A stretch of DNA of 64,000 nt from Canna indica (Eukaryota > Streptophyta > Magnoliopsida > Zingiberales > Cannaceae), in assembly GCA_034359265.1 (NCBI GenBank), contig CP136896.1, forward strand, positions 14,787,501 to 14,851,500. Reading direction: 5' to 3'. Shown here piece after piece: positions 1 to 10,194 of the stretch (its first letter is position 1; the number at the start of each line of letters is the position of its first letter). Both the position numbers and the translations under genes were made by a program. The notes under the pieces were generated by a model. The model saw nothing but the letters and a program-made list of their open reading frames with translations, did not search any database and was not told the origin of the DNA.

Positions 1-7
1 ATTTGCT

Positions 8-1027
8 ATGGAGACTAGAAATATCAGGTTGGGATTGTGCATAGATGGTTTTAATCCGTTTGGTAATTCGGCAACTCCGTATTCAGTATGGCTAGTGTTG
101 TTAACAGTTTATAATTTGCCGCCCTCAATGTGTATGAAAGATAAATTTATCTATCTTTCGATGATTATTCCGGGTCCTAGGGGTCCTTGCAAAGAAATTG
201 ACGTGTTTCTCCGTCCCCTAATTGATGAACTCAAAATATTGTGGGCTGAGGGAGTTGTCACTTATGATTGTCATCGGAAGCAAAACTTTATTTTACGAGC
301 TGCTATATTATGGACAATCAATGATTTTCCGGCCTATGACATGTTGTCTGGTTGGAGCACGCATGGGCGACTCTCTTGCCCGTATTGCATGGAACACTCA
401 AAATCCTTCAGTCTTGAGAATGGTCGGAAAATTTCCTTCTTTGATTGTCATCGCCGGTTCCTACCGTCTAACCATCATTATCGAAGGAATCGTAACAAAT
501 TTATCAAGGGTAGAGTCGAAATAGATGAGCCACCACCGATGTTATCTGGTGAACAGATGTTAGCACGTGTTCAATTGCTTCCAAAGATTACTTTTGGTCA
601 GAATGTAAGAATTTCAAGCTTTGGTCAAACACATAACTGGGTGAAAAAAAAAATCTTTTGGGAATTGCCATATTGGAGTTCATTACTGATTCGGCATAAT
701 TTGGACGTCATGCACATTAAAAAAAATATGTTTGTTTTTAACACAGTGATGGATATTTCCGGCAAAACTAAAGATAATGTGAAAGCCCGACATGATGTAA
801 AAATACTTTGTAAGAGACCTGAGTTAGAGTTGCAAGAGGTCAACAGACGACTTCATAAGCTAAAGGCACCGTATGTGTTAAATAAACAACAGATGAAAGA
901 TGTGTATCAATGGATCAAAGAACTCAGATTACCCGATGGATATGCCTCAAACTTATCTCGATGTGTAAACGTCGATGAATGCAAAATATCAGGGATGAAG
1001 AGCCATGATTGTCTTGTATTCATGTAG
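8..1027 (+). pseudogene. TNP2-like CACTA transposase, partial
   Basis: This reading frame of 339 codons matches the central part of the plant TNP2 transposase (Transposase_21 family), which cuts and moves CACTA elements in the nucleus. Visible hallmarks are GLCIDGFNPFG near the start, IPGPRGPCKEIDVFLRPLI around residues 53-72, AYDMLSGWSTHGRLSCPYC (a Cys-containing motif, residues 108-126) and LLIRHNLDVMHIKKNM near residues 224-239. The real N terminus lies upstream of the window, so the ATG at 8 is only the first in frame. A stop at 1024-1026 interrupts a frame that continues directly into the DUF4218-like part. It is a decayed, non-functional copy. Confidence 0.85.
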
Positions 1028-1030
1028 AGA

Positions 1031-1559
1031 TTGCTTCCGGTCGCATTTCGAGATCATCTACATGATAAGATTTGGGGTCCGTTGACAAAATTAAGTATGT
1101 TTTTTAGAAACATTTGTGCAAATGTACTTCGAGTCGCAGATATGTCAGCACTTGAAAATAATATTGTTGAAATCATATGCAAGCTGGAGCAGTTTTTCCC
1201 TCCTACATTTTTTGACTCGATGGAGCATTTACCGATGGATGTACTTATTTGAAAGATACATGAATCGTCTGAATAAAAAAGTAAAGAACACCGCCGCAGT
1301 TGAAGGTTGCATATTAAAAGCATATATAATTCAAGAAATTTCAACATTCTGCTTATTTTATTTTGAATCAACCATCAAGACAAGACTTAATCGTCTTCCA
1401 CGGAACGACGACGGGGGAGCTCGACCATCAGATGGTTGTTTAAATATCTTTGATTACCCCAATCGTGCTTTGGGTTCTCGTCCGTCTCGATTCTTAAACG
1501 ATGAAGTGTACCATTTGGCCTACTTATACGTTTTACTAAACTGTCCAGAGGTTGAGAAG
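1031..1559 (+). pseudogene. TNP2 C-terminal (DUF4218-like) part, deleted and frameshifted
   Basis: After the stop at 1024 the frame goes on with RLLPVAFRDHLHDKIWGPL and a stretch rich in the DUF4218 pattern (CKLEQFFPPTFFDSMEHL, about 1184-1237). The reading frame then jumps at about 1230 to one that gives RWMYLFERYMNRLNKKV. In intact TNP2 proteins roughly fifty residues separate these motifs, so an internal deletion with frame change has occurred. The frame reaches LNCPEVEK at 1559, where a solo LTR begins, and resumes at 3105 as FIEIFDIEMVTKYS. The same junction sequence occurs uninterrupted in the second CACTA copy near 10,070-10,130, which supports this reading. Confidence 0.8.
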
Positions 1560-3099
1560 TGTTGGCTTTAGGTTTTCAACCTTAGCCTTAATCTCGGCTT
1601 TGATGGTTTTGATGATAACAAACATGGAACTAATGATTTCATTGAGAATATCTTTCAGGTTCCATATCAACTAGCGTTCGATGTCGTCGATCGGATAAAT
1701 CAGAAAAATCGCAAAATCGGAAGGACATTGATCGTCGCGCTCGGGTTCGTCGCGAAACTTCTCGAAAATCGACGTGTGCACCAAAGTCGCTTGGACGTGT
1801 CCAAAGATCAAGTCAAAAGCTCTTCAAGATGATGCTCGTTGAAAGCTGGAACCCGGAAATGAAGCGCGGAAGAAATAGGCTGAAGAAATAACATTCAGCC
1901 TAGGTTCAGTCAACCGACTGAAGGTAAAAAATTAGCAGAGCTACTTCGGTCGACCGATGGATGCCCAAAACGGGCAGTAGCTCGAGTTGTCAACCCGTCG
2001 ATCGACCGACCTGCTAATACCCACGATGCAAGATCACGTCGGTCGATCGACGGGTTGACCGAATGGTGAAAGAAACTGGCCGAGGCTAGCGGTCGACCGA
2101 CCTGCATATGAGCCGCGATGCAATACCGTGTCGATCGACCAACGAGTCGACTGAAGATCATGGATCGCGCGATCTGTGTCTGGCGATCGACCCGTTGGTT
2201 GACCGACCACAGGGAAAGTTTCAGCGGTTGAATGACCGGTCGACTGATGCTTCGACCAGCGCTTCGACCGGTGGTCTATAACAGATAGTTTTCTACCCGT
2301 GGAACAACTGTTGCTTCACGAGGGTATAAATGCACCATTTGATACTTCATTTAATCTTCTTCTCCCAATCTTACAGTGATCACTAAGCATTCTAAGGGAG
2401 ATTTAAAGCCTTCCAAGGAGTAATCGCGCGCGCTCTGCTTCTCCAGCGAGTTCCACTTCAAGTGCAAGTTCTTCCTCAACTCGAGAATTAAATCGAGCAG
2501 TTTGTCTTGAAGAGTTGGAGGCATTGAAGGCTTGAGAAGAGCACTAATGCTTGGTTTATCCTTTAGCTCTTTTCAATTGTAATTTTACTGTTATTTTAAC
2601 TGTTTGATTTGTTTGTGTGAAGACCTAGGGTGTTAGGACTTGTTGTGTGTGAAGTGGTATCTTGGTATAAGAGTAAAACCACTTGTGTAAACTTAGTTGT
2701 TTCTAGGATTAATTCTAGTTGTTAAGGTGGGAAAGAGCTCTCGGTAGGAAGGCAAGATACTTCCGGGTGTGGAAGTGCCTTTGGTTGGAGAGTGAGTCTT
2801 TCCGGTGAAAAGTCTTTGTTGTAAGGGAAACTAATTAATCTAGTAAAACTTAATTTGGAAATCCTAAGTGAGGTGCTTAGGTAGTGGAGTAGGCATTGGG
2901 GCCGAACCACTATAAATTATGTGTTAGCATTATTTTTATTGCTGCTTGCGATAAATTGTTTATTTCACTTCCGCATACATTTATCGAATCGTAAATCGCC
3001 TAAGCTAATCAAGAATCGATTGAATTGGAATTTAGACGAATCAATTTAGTAAACATACTATTCACCCCCCCCCCCTCTAGTGTCGCCATTTCTCCAACA
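1560..3099 (+). mobile_element. Solo LTR of a Ty1/copia-type element, family A
   Basis: The segment begins TGTTGGCTTTAGG and ends CTCCAACA, the TG...CA ends of an LTR, and is flanked by a perfect 5-bp target-site duplication AGAAG (1555-1559 and 3100-3104). It is about 1.54 kb. It resembles the LTR at 14179-15679, which precedes a copia PBS and gag, so it belongs to the same family (called A here). It holds a TATA box (TATAAA, 2325-2330), a cluster of TCGGTCGACCGA-like palindromes (about 1905-2280) and a C-rich run at 3065-3075. No internal region is present: this is a solo LTR left by LTR-LTR recombination. Confidence 0.92.
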
Positions 3100-3104
3100 A
3101 GAAG

Positions 3105-3953
3105 TTCATTGAAATATTTGATATTGAGATGGTGACAAAATACTCAATTTACAGTGACGAGGAATTAGAAAGATTATGGAATCGTGAGTTCCCTAATTGG
3201 TTTTAAGCTTACAGCACAAAACACAGAGGGGAAATAGATAATCAAATCTTTGAGTTTGCTAGTGGACCGACATGACTTGTACAGTGTTATAATGGTTATT
3301 TTGTCAATGGATATAAATTCACACTTGAATATTCATCTACAAAAAAGACTATGAATGTCGGGGTTTGCGTCAAAGGGACAACGTATGCTGAATGTGATGT
3401 TGACTTTTACGGACTATTGGAAGATGTCATTGAATTGCAATTTTTCGGATGTAAATCAGTTGCCCTTTTTAAATGTCATTGGTTCGATACAAGCGATAGG
3501 TGCATGAGAGTTCATCCAAAGTATAAACAGTTGGTCGAGGTCAATTATAAATCAAAATTGGCTTCAAATGAGCCATTTATATTGACATCTCAAGCTGAAC
3601 AAGTATATTATATACAGTATCCGTCTCGAAAGAAAGATATGGCAGATTGGCGTGTAGTCTGTAAGACTAAAGCTAGAGGAAAAATTGACCCGATAGTTGG
3701 AGAGAATGAGCCAGCATATGACTTCTATCAAGAAGAAGATCCTTCCGAAGTGGAACAAGTTAGTCCAATACTCGAGGATAATGACACAGAGTTAGTTCAA
3801 TTAGAAATAGAATACGTTGATGACGACGATAATGAAGTTGAGGAAGGACAGAATGATGATGACAGAGACGAAGAAGAATTTCAAGATTCTGATACAGCTA
3901 TGGTTCGAGATATCAGTTCCCGAGGAGGCATTCCTCGTAGGACCCCCCGATGA
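3105..3953 (+). pseudogene. CACTA TNP2 DUF4216-like C-terminal part
   Basis: From 3105 the CACTA frame continues (FIEIFDIEMVTKYSIYSDEE-like start). From 3351 a 200-codon open stretch shows the DUF4216 pattern that commonly follows TNP2 in plant CACTA elements: DVDFYGLLEDVIELQFFG, then KCHWFDTSDRCMRVHPKY, and further on EQVYYIQYPSRKKDMADWRV. An acidic tail follows, with runs of D and E at residues 140-180. Stops at about 3204 and 3274 interrupt the first part. The role of DUF4216 is not established. The end is followed by a proline-rich segment, a likely intron (GTAAGTATATG at about 4199) and then a solo LTR. Confidence 0.8.
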
Positions 3954-4296
3954 TTACCACCCGCTCCACCTGTACCCACTGACCCTTCGCCTTCCACCAC
4001 CATCCCCCACCTGATCCGTCCACCGTTCCCTCACCTAATCTAGCCACCATCCCTTCACCTTCGGTTACCATCCCTCTGCCACCCTCCGCAGATCCAGGAC
4101 CGTCGTCTTCGAGACGTAGGCCACGAGGGCCTAACAGAATTCTCCCTCCGCCACCTGAGGGAGAACTGCGCAGAGCAGTTAGTGTGCGCGGAAGACGGTA
4201 AGTATATGCATCAATTATTTCTTATAATTTATTTATAATTCAAAATATCATAATATGAATTTATATTTGGTGCAGATTTGAGCAGGAGGACATCCC

Positions 4297-5869
4297 TGTG
4301 GGCGAAATGGCGACACTAGAGGGGGGGGTGAATAGTGTGTTTACCAATTCGATTAGCCTAAATCCAATTTTAAACGATTACTTAGATCGATTAGGCGATT
4401 TGCAATTCAATGCGATTAAATGCGAAGCTTATAAATGATTAAGCAATTTAAGCACAACAAAATGAAAGCAATGCAAACAAGCAATTTATAGTTGTTCGGC
4501 CCCAATGCCTACTCCATTACCTAAGCACCCCGCTTAGGATTTCCAAACTAGTTTTACTATATCACTTTAAGTTTCCCTTACACCCGAGGACTTTTCACCG
4601 AAGAGACGCACTCTCGACCTAAGGCACTTCCACACCCGGAAGTCATCGCCTTCTTATCGAGATCCCTCTTCCATCTCAATCCTAATGGACAACTAAAACT
4701 AATCCTAGTAACAACTAAGTTTACACGCACAAGTGGCTTTACACCTTGCAAGGTAACCACTTACACAACAAGACCTAACACCATGTCTTCACACTCAAAT
4801 CCAAATAAAACAGTTCAAATAAAGATATAAAATACAATCAAAAGAGCTACAATATAAAACAAGATTAAAAGCTATTTTTAATCCTTCAAGAACCTCCAAC
4901 TCGCCAAGTGGTAGAGCTTGAGTTGAAGCCCGAGTTGAGGAGCAGGCGTCGCTTGATGAAGAACTCAGCAGAGGACAGAGCGCGCTATGATTACTCCTTG
5001 GAAGGCTTTGATCTCTCTTTTGGATGCTCAATAGTTTCTGTCAACGTTCGAGAGAGAGAGATTAAAAGATGTGTATGAGGTGTATTTATACCCCCAGCTG
5101 AAATGAGGCATCAACGGGATTATTTTCGACCGTTATAGACGCCTGATCGATGGTTCATTCGAATCATCGATCGACCGGTCATTCGACCGCTGCAATTTTC
5201 TCTCTGGTCGGTCGACCGACGGGTCAACCGTCAGATGCAAATTGCACAATCCACGATCTTTGTTCGACCTATCGGTCGACCGACGTGATCTATGTCTTCG
5301 GCTATTCATAGGTTGGTCAACTGACTAGTCGACCGCTAAGCCTACTACCCTTTTTGGGCTTCGGTCGGCCTACTGGGCCAGTCGATCGACATACGCAAGA
5401 AGCTTGCGATTTCTCTTTCGATCGACTGATCGGTCGACCGACGCAAGCTATGTCTGTAGCTAGCCCCAATCTGGTCAACTGCTAGGGCTACTACCCATTT
5501 CTTACCCTATTCGGTCGACCGAATTTAGGCTGAGATTGTTTTCTTCAGCTTTTTTCTTCCGTGCTTCGTTTCTGGGTTCCGACTTTCAACGAGCATCATG
5601 ACGGACAGCTTTCCATGTGATCTTTGAGCTCGTCCGACGCGACTTTGGTGCACCCGTCGATCTTCGGGAAGTTTCACGATGAACCTGAGCGCGATGATCA
5701 ATGTCCTTCCGATTTTGCGATTTCTTCGATTTATCCGATCGAGGACATCGAACGCTAGTTGATATGGAACCTAAAAGATATTCTCAATGAAATCATTAGT
5801 TTCATGTTTGTTATCATCAAAACCATCAAAACCGAGATTAAGGCTAAGGTTGTAAACCTAAAGCCAACA
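4297..5869 (-). mobile_element. Solo LTR of copia family A, reverse orientation
   Basis: Read on the minus strand, it begins TGTTGGCTTTAGG at 5869 and ends CGCCCACA at 4297. This is the same family as the LTR at 1560-3099 but inverted. Flanking 5-bp sequences are ATCCC (4292-4296) and GTCCC (5870-5874), a target-site duplication with one mismatch. A minus-strand TATA box (TATAAATA) lies at 5083-5090, and the palindromic TCGGTCGACCGA-type cluster is at about 5120-5530. It splits the CACTA element just after the acceptor of a probable intron (TGCAG near 4275). Confidence 0.88.
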
Positions 5870-7200
5870 GTCCCCCGTATGATAGCGGGGACGATCCAGA
5901 GGTTTATGCACGGGGCTTGGCCTACATGGTCTCACGTGTCCCATGAGCATATGGATTTATTGTGGCGAGAGTTCACGATAAGTATATTTATTAAATTAAT
6001 GTTAATGTTAAATATTCATCGATAATAATATTTTTTTTTTGCAGGCTCATTATACATGGCCGGAGGACCAGACCACTTTTGTGGAGGCTGCATGGGAGCG
6101 TGTTGCCCGCGCTTGCTATAACGGGCTGCTTCAGTATGCCCATCAGACCATGATGAGACGGTTGGGAGCCACACATATAGGGCAGACTCGGGGGCACGCC
6201 CCAAGTAGATTCTTGGCCCTGTGTGGGACCAACTCATTGAGCGGTGGGACACACCTGAGTGGCAGGAGGTCTCCTGGAATGTGTCGAGAAATCACATGTC
6301 CGGGGGGGGGGACGGCACGGGCGTGCGCCACACTGGTGGCTCCATCTCTTTTGCGGTTCATGAGCGTCGTATGGTATGTATAATTTAATTATTTTCAATT
6401 ATATTATATATTGTGTATAATGATATTAATGTATTTGTTTTCTAATGTAAGACACGCTTGACGGAGGACGACACCGTCCAACGCCCGTCGATGATGGAGG
6501 TGTTTGAGCGCACCCACCGCCGTCGACGACGATCGGGGGACTACGTTGATAGCAGAGCCTCATATATTATGGTAAGGATTTATATATGTCTATTTGATTT
6601 ACACAATTTTTATTTATAGTTTATATATATATAAAAAATATAAACATGTGTAGGAAACTTACACGAGGACTGTGATCAAGCGTGGAGGCACATCGGAGGA
6701 GTTCGACGTAGGAGCTTGGGTGGAGGCCGTAGGTGGTTGGGAGCACAGTAGGTGGTTGGGAGCACAGTAGGCCTTGGGTGGAGGACTGTGGTCAAGCGTG
6801 CTAAGGCCACTTGGGGCACCGACCCCTCCGACTGCGAGTGAGTGGCCCTCGACATCCCGAGCGCAGGACTAGAGACGGATAGCGGCCATGGAGTCGGAGC
6901 TCACCCAACAGAGAGAAGCGATGGAGGAGCAGAGGCAGGCGATGGAGGAGCAGATGAAGACGATGGAGGGGCAGAGGCTAGCGATGGAGGACTAGAGGCT
7001 GGAGATGCAGGAGCAGAGACGGACGAATGACGAGTTGAGATAGACAATCCAGAACATGCAGTCACTCCTCACTCGGATTGCGTCTCACTCTGGCCTTCTA
7101 TCGATGATGTCGCAGCCATCGTCCTCCTCGACCCAATCGACGCTCCTGACCCAGTCGTTGTCGACTCCATCGCCTCCAACGCCTCCACCGCAGCCGTGAG
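5870..7200 (+). pseudogene. CACTA tnpA-like gene (Transposase_24 type), degraded
   Basis: Two motifs can be read across likely introns: GAWPTWSHVSHEHMDLLWRE (about 5910-5970), then after an AT-rich intron YTWPEDQTTFVEAAWERVAR (about 6050-6110). This is the pattern of the Ptta/En/Spm Transposase_24 domain. Frameshifts near 6220 and 6300 lead on to a motif like HTGGSISFAVHERRM (about 6330-6375). Further exons (about 6451-6570 and 6655-6735) precede a C-terminal coiled-coil segment (ESELTQQREAMEEQRQAMEE, from 6892) that contains in-frame stops at about 6993 and 7038. TNPA proteins bind subterminal repeats. This copy is clearly dead. The last exon is repeated in inverse orientation at 8096-8393. 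Confidence 0.72.
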
Positions 7201-8393
7201 ATTTTGATTAATTATATTTTGTTTATATTTTGATACTTGGTTGTATATATATGATATTTTGATAATTATTTGCCTCCGGTTTGAGGCTGAGATTGATGAT
7301 ATTTATGTAAAACTTATATGTTTGGTTTCAAATGCATGTGTATGATGTTTTTTGATTGTAATATATGATTGAAAATAGGTTGTAGTCGATATATCATTGT
7401 ATACAAGAATTTACAAAATTTTCAGTTTTTCCAATTACAGGATACACCTTTAGCCACGGCTTACCCACGGTTCACCGTCACTAAGCCATGGCTGAAAGCT
7501 TATTGTAAATGGCTGATGGCTTAGGCAGCACCAAATATCACGGTTGCTAATAGTATCACCGATGGGACTGGGCCGTGGTTGATGTGTTGGTATCAGTGAC
7601 AGCCCCTGGAGCCGTCACTGATATATTTTAATCAGCGACAGCGCACGCGGCAGTCGCTGATGATTACGTGTGACGACCGCGCTTGGCCGTCACAACTTAT
7701 CTGAGACGCGCGCATTAGTGACAATGTTTTGCCACGCCCTTTGTCGTCCGTGATACTTATCACTGACGGTTCATCCACGGATTGAGCCATCGGTGATGAC
7801 GACAATTCTAGTAGTGTGTATAAAATGATATTTATAGATTACAATCTATTTTCAATCACAGATTACAACCAAAAACATCATACACATGCATTTGAAACCA
7901 AACATACAAGTTTTACATAAATATCATCAATCTAAGCCTCAAACCAGAGGCAAACAATTATCAAAATATCATATATATACAACCATAAGTATATAAACAA
8001 CTATCAGTACGTATACAGACAAGTATCAAAATTTAAACAAAATACAATAAACCAAAATCTCATGGCTGCGGTGGAGGCGGTGGAGTCGATAGCGACTAGG
8101 TCAGGAGCGTTGACTGGGTCGAGGAGGAGGATGGTTGAGACATCATCGGTAGAAGGCCAGAGTGAGACACAATCTGAGTGAGGAGTGCCTGCATATTCTG
8201 TATCGTCTGTCTCAACTCTTCATTCATCCGTCTCTGCTCCTTCATCGCCAGCCTGTACTCCTCCATCTCTTGTCTCTGCTCGGTGAGCTCCGACTCCAAG
8301 GCCGCTATCCGGCTTTGGTCCTGCGCCCGGGATGTCGAGGGCCGCTCACCCACAGTCGGAGGGGTCGATGCCCCAAGTGGCCTGAGCACGGCG
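6797..8393. repeat. Large inverted repeat of CACTA 3' ends
   Basis: About 6797-7411 and the reverse complement of 7819-8393 align over the tnpA last exon and the AT-rich 3' flank (for example GTGTATGATGTTTTT at 7340 and its complement near 7870). The arms differ by substitutions and by extra coiled-coil repeats in the left arm. The 407 bp between them (7412-7818) hold CACTA subterminal motifs. Homology of the right arm stops exactly where the left copy's CTAGTAGTG terminus ends, at 7818/7819. Confidence 0.85.
7440..7818. repeat. CACTA subterminal repeat region and terminus
   Basis: This stretch has no gene. It contains scattered short motifs of the type CCGTCACTGA, ATCAGCGACAG, GCCGTCAC and CATCGGTGATGAC in both orientations and ends in TTCTAGTAGTG. 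Such motif arrays next to CACTA termini are the binding sites of the element's TNPA protein in characterised CACTA systems; here binding is inferred only from position and composition. Confidence 0.65.
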
Positions 8394-8461
8394 CATGCAT
8401 GGCCACTATCTGCAAAGCTATAAACACGGCTGTTCTCCCAGCCACGGGAGATACAAGCCAA
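8096..8461 (-). pseudogene. tnpA-like C-terminal exon, inverted copy
   Basis: This 121-codon open stretch on the minus strand carries RVYSFADSGHA near residue 12, then a Gln/Glu/Arg-rich coiled coil (ESELTEQRQEMEEYRLAMKE, residues about 54-73) and LLTQIVSHSGLLPMMSQPSS near residues 92-111. It is the better-preserved partner of the degraded exon at 6815-7200, with no stop in the coiled coil. Upstream exons are absent, so it is only a fragment. Confidence 0.7.
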
Positions 8462-8705
8462 AATTTAAAAATGAATAATGACTAAAAGAAATAAACTAAG
8501 TGCAATATAAATAACTATGTTCCCAAATTGTCCAATTAGGGGCAATTCAAGGGTTGTACGTCGTATACATTTACTTCGTTTACACGAACATACAACCCCC
8601 GAAAGGATCTAAGGTTTTGCAAAATTAAAACTTGACTCATCGAGGCGTACGTGAAACGTATCAACTTATCTTGATTTTTTTCTAAATTTGTGGATGCCGG
8701 TGCGA

Positions 8706-8970
8706 GTCCACAGTAGACGATTCCTAGCAAGTCCAAAGTGGACGATTCCGGCGTGAGTCCATCGTGGACGATTTGGTCGCGAGTCCATCCATTGTGGATG
8801 ATTCTGGCACGAGTCCACCGTGGACTATTTGGCCGTTAGTCCAAAATGGACGATTCCGGCACGTGCGAGTCCATCCATTGTGGACGATTCCGGCGTGAGT
8901 CCACCGTGGACGATTTGGCCGTGAGTCCAAAGTGGACGATTTTGGCGCGCGCGAGCCCAAAGTGAACGAT
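8706..8970. repeat. Degenerate tandem array with palindromic GTCCA..TGGAC units
   Basis: About ten units of 25-30 bp follow one another, each of the form GAGTCCAnnGTGGACGATT followed by a short variable linker (CCGGCGTG, TGGCCGTG, TCTGGCACG and the like). Each unit contains the imperfect palindrome GTCCA-n-TGGAC. Some units carry a CATCCATTG variant, suggesting that two-unit blocks were duplicated. The array lies inside the minus-strand CACTA derivative about 850-1,100 bp from its 9813 terminus. Confidence 0.85.
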
Positions 8971-8989
8971 TTTAAAATTATAATTACAC

Positions 8990-9180
8990 CCAACTAAAAT
9001 TAACCCTAACATTTATTCTACCTTAATTAAATCTAATTAACAAATAACCCTAATTAATTAACAAAACTAATTAAATCTAGCATTAACCCTAATTAACAAA
9101 ACTAATTAATAGTAATTAACAAACCTAATTAAATCTAATTAACAACTAATTAATCTAATTAAAAAAAAATTAAACAAAAT
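8990..9180. repeat. AT-rich TAATTAACC-type low-complexity tract
   Basis: A stretch built from variants of AACCCTAATTAAC and AAATCTAATTAAC, without coding potential. It sits between the palindromic array and a GC-rich purine segment (9180-9400, GGAGAGGGGAGAGG) that may be leader sequence of the CACTA derivative. I see no gene in either part. Confidence 0.6.
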
Positions 9181-9419
9181 TGGCCGGCGCCGGCCCGGAG
9201 AGGGGAGAGGGGAGGAACTCACCTTGGTAGCGGCGGAGAGGGGAGAGGGAGGAGGCAGCGAGGCCGAGGGTGGCATCTCGACGGCGAGAAGGGTCGCGTA
9301 GAGGATGATCGGTGCAGAGGACGATCGGCGGCGGTGAAATATCAGTCGGCATCAGTGGAGAGAGAAGAGAGCGGGGGAAAGAGGAAGGGTCGGGCGCGAA
9401 CGTAAATAAAAAGGTTTTT

Positions 9420-9813
9420 CACTGACAGCCTCTCGGCCGTCGATAAATCGTAGATAACTAATAATAGTATCAACGACGGTCGTGTAGCCCTCTCTCAGCC
9501 GTCGGTGACGTGTTTTTTATTTTTGTGTCGCGTTCGCACCATCAATTAATAAGCGATGGCCGCTTCTGTCTGTGACTAATTGCTTACTTATATCACTGAC
9601 GACCCTTTGGCCCCCGCTAAGTCGTCGCTACTAGATTATTTCATTTCGCACCCCATGCGCGCCATCACCTATGAGCGACGGCATTGGGCGGCCGTATACG
9701 AGCCGCGATTGATTGGGTTACATCAGCCACAACCCCTACGACCGTCGGAAAGCTGTGAATGGTTCTGATGGCCCATGCAGTCGTCGGTGAGCCCCATGGC
9801 TGATAGCTAATAT
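9420..9813. repeat. Subterminal repeat region and terminus of the CACTA derivative
   Basis: GC-rich motifs such as CACTGACAGCC, GCCGTCGGTGA, GCGACGGC and CGTCGGTGAGCC recur in both orientations, as in the region 7440-7818, and the stretch ends in ATTCTAGTAGTG at 9813. No gene is present. Confidence 0.65.
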
Positions 9814-9818
9814 TCTAG

Positions 9819-10172
9819 TAGTGCACAGCTGTTGAAGGATCAATATTTGAATCGTATATCATCGAAGAAATTTCAACATTCTGCTCATTTTACTTTGAAT
9901 CGATAGTGCAGACAAGATTTGATCGTCTTCTACGTAACGACGACGGGGGAGTTCGACATTCAGATGGGCGTTTAAATATATTATGTCACTCTAGTCGTGC
10001 TTTTGGTTCTCGCTCGTCTCGACACTTAAGTGACGAAGAGTATCATTTGGCACAATTGTATGTATTACTCAATTGTCTAGTGATTGAACAATTCATTGAA
10101 ATATTTAACATTAAAATGGTGCAAAAATACTCTCTATTGGGTATCCCGATCAGAGATGAATTGGGTACATGA
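9819..10172 (+). pseudogene. TNP2 C-terminal fragment from a further CACTA copy
   Basis: The frame reads TAVEGSIFESYIIEEISTFC and continues through FDRLLRNDDGGVRHSDGRL to YHLAQLYVLLNCLVIEQFIE. This is the same DUF4218-like segment as 1300-1559 plus 3105-3150, here without the LTR between. The left edge coincides with a CACTA terminus (9813), so the neighbouring CACTA element appears to be inserted in this one; the left half would lie upstream of the window. The right edge, near 10,195, passes into a gypsy integrase fragment in the opposite orientation, with short duplicated pieces at the join. Confidence 0.75.
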
Positions 10173-10194
10173 ATTGGTGCAAAAATACTCAATT

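Larger units (their letters stand above)
1..7818 (+). mobile_element. CACTA (En/Spm) transposon, 5' end outside window
   Basis: The order TNP2 transposase, DUF4218-like and DUF4216-like parts, then a tnpA-like gene, ending in CTAGTAGTG at 7818, is the layout of plant CACTA (CMC) transposons read left to right. The sequence ending TTCTAGTAGTG is the complement of a CACTA-type terminal inverted repeat. The element starts before the window. It is broken by premature stops, a deletion in DUF4218 and two inserted solo LTRs (1560-3099 and 4297-5869), so it cannot be autonomous. The last 380 bp before 7818 hold short direct and inverted GC-rich motifs typical of CACTA subterminal regions. Confidence 0.85.
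7819..9813 (-). mobile_element. Deleted CACTA derivative, minus orientation
   Basis: On the minus strand this segment starts at 9813 with CACTACTAGAATATTAGC, runs through a GC-rich subterminal region (about 9420-9813), a low-complexity AT-rich stretch, a palindromic tandem array and a tnpA last exon (8461-8096), and stops at 7819 without its own 3' terminus. Transposase exons are missing, so it is a non-autonomous or rearranged derivative. It abuts the terminus of the plus-strand copy at 7818. To the right (9814 onward) lies the DUF4218-like coding part of a further CACTA copy. Confidence 0.68.

Noticed and set aside
7440..7818. A separate small foldback transposon between the CACTA arms
   Set aside because: No left terminus CACTACTAG and no 3-bp duplication could be found at the left edge.
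8706..8970. CRISPR-like array (short repeats with variable spacers)
   Set aside because: Units are degenerate, linkers are only 5-10 bp, and the context is a plant CACTA transposon; no cas genes.
8990..9180. Telomere-like repeats (AACCCTAA)
   Set aside because: Only scattered AACCCTAATTAAC variants in AT-rich sequence; no tandem TTTAGGG run.
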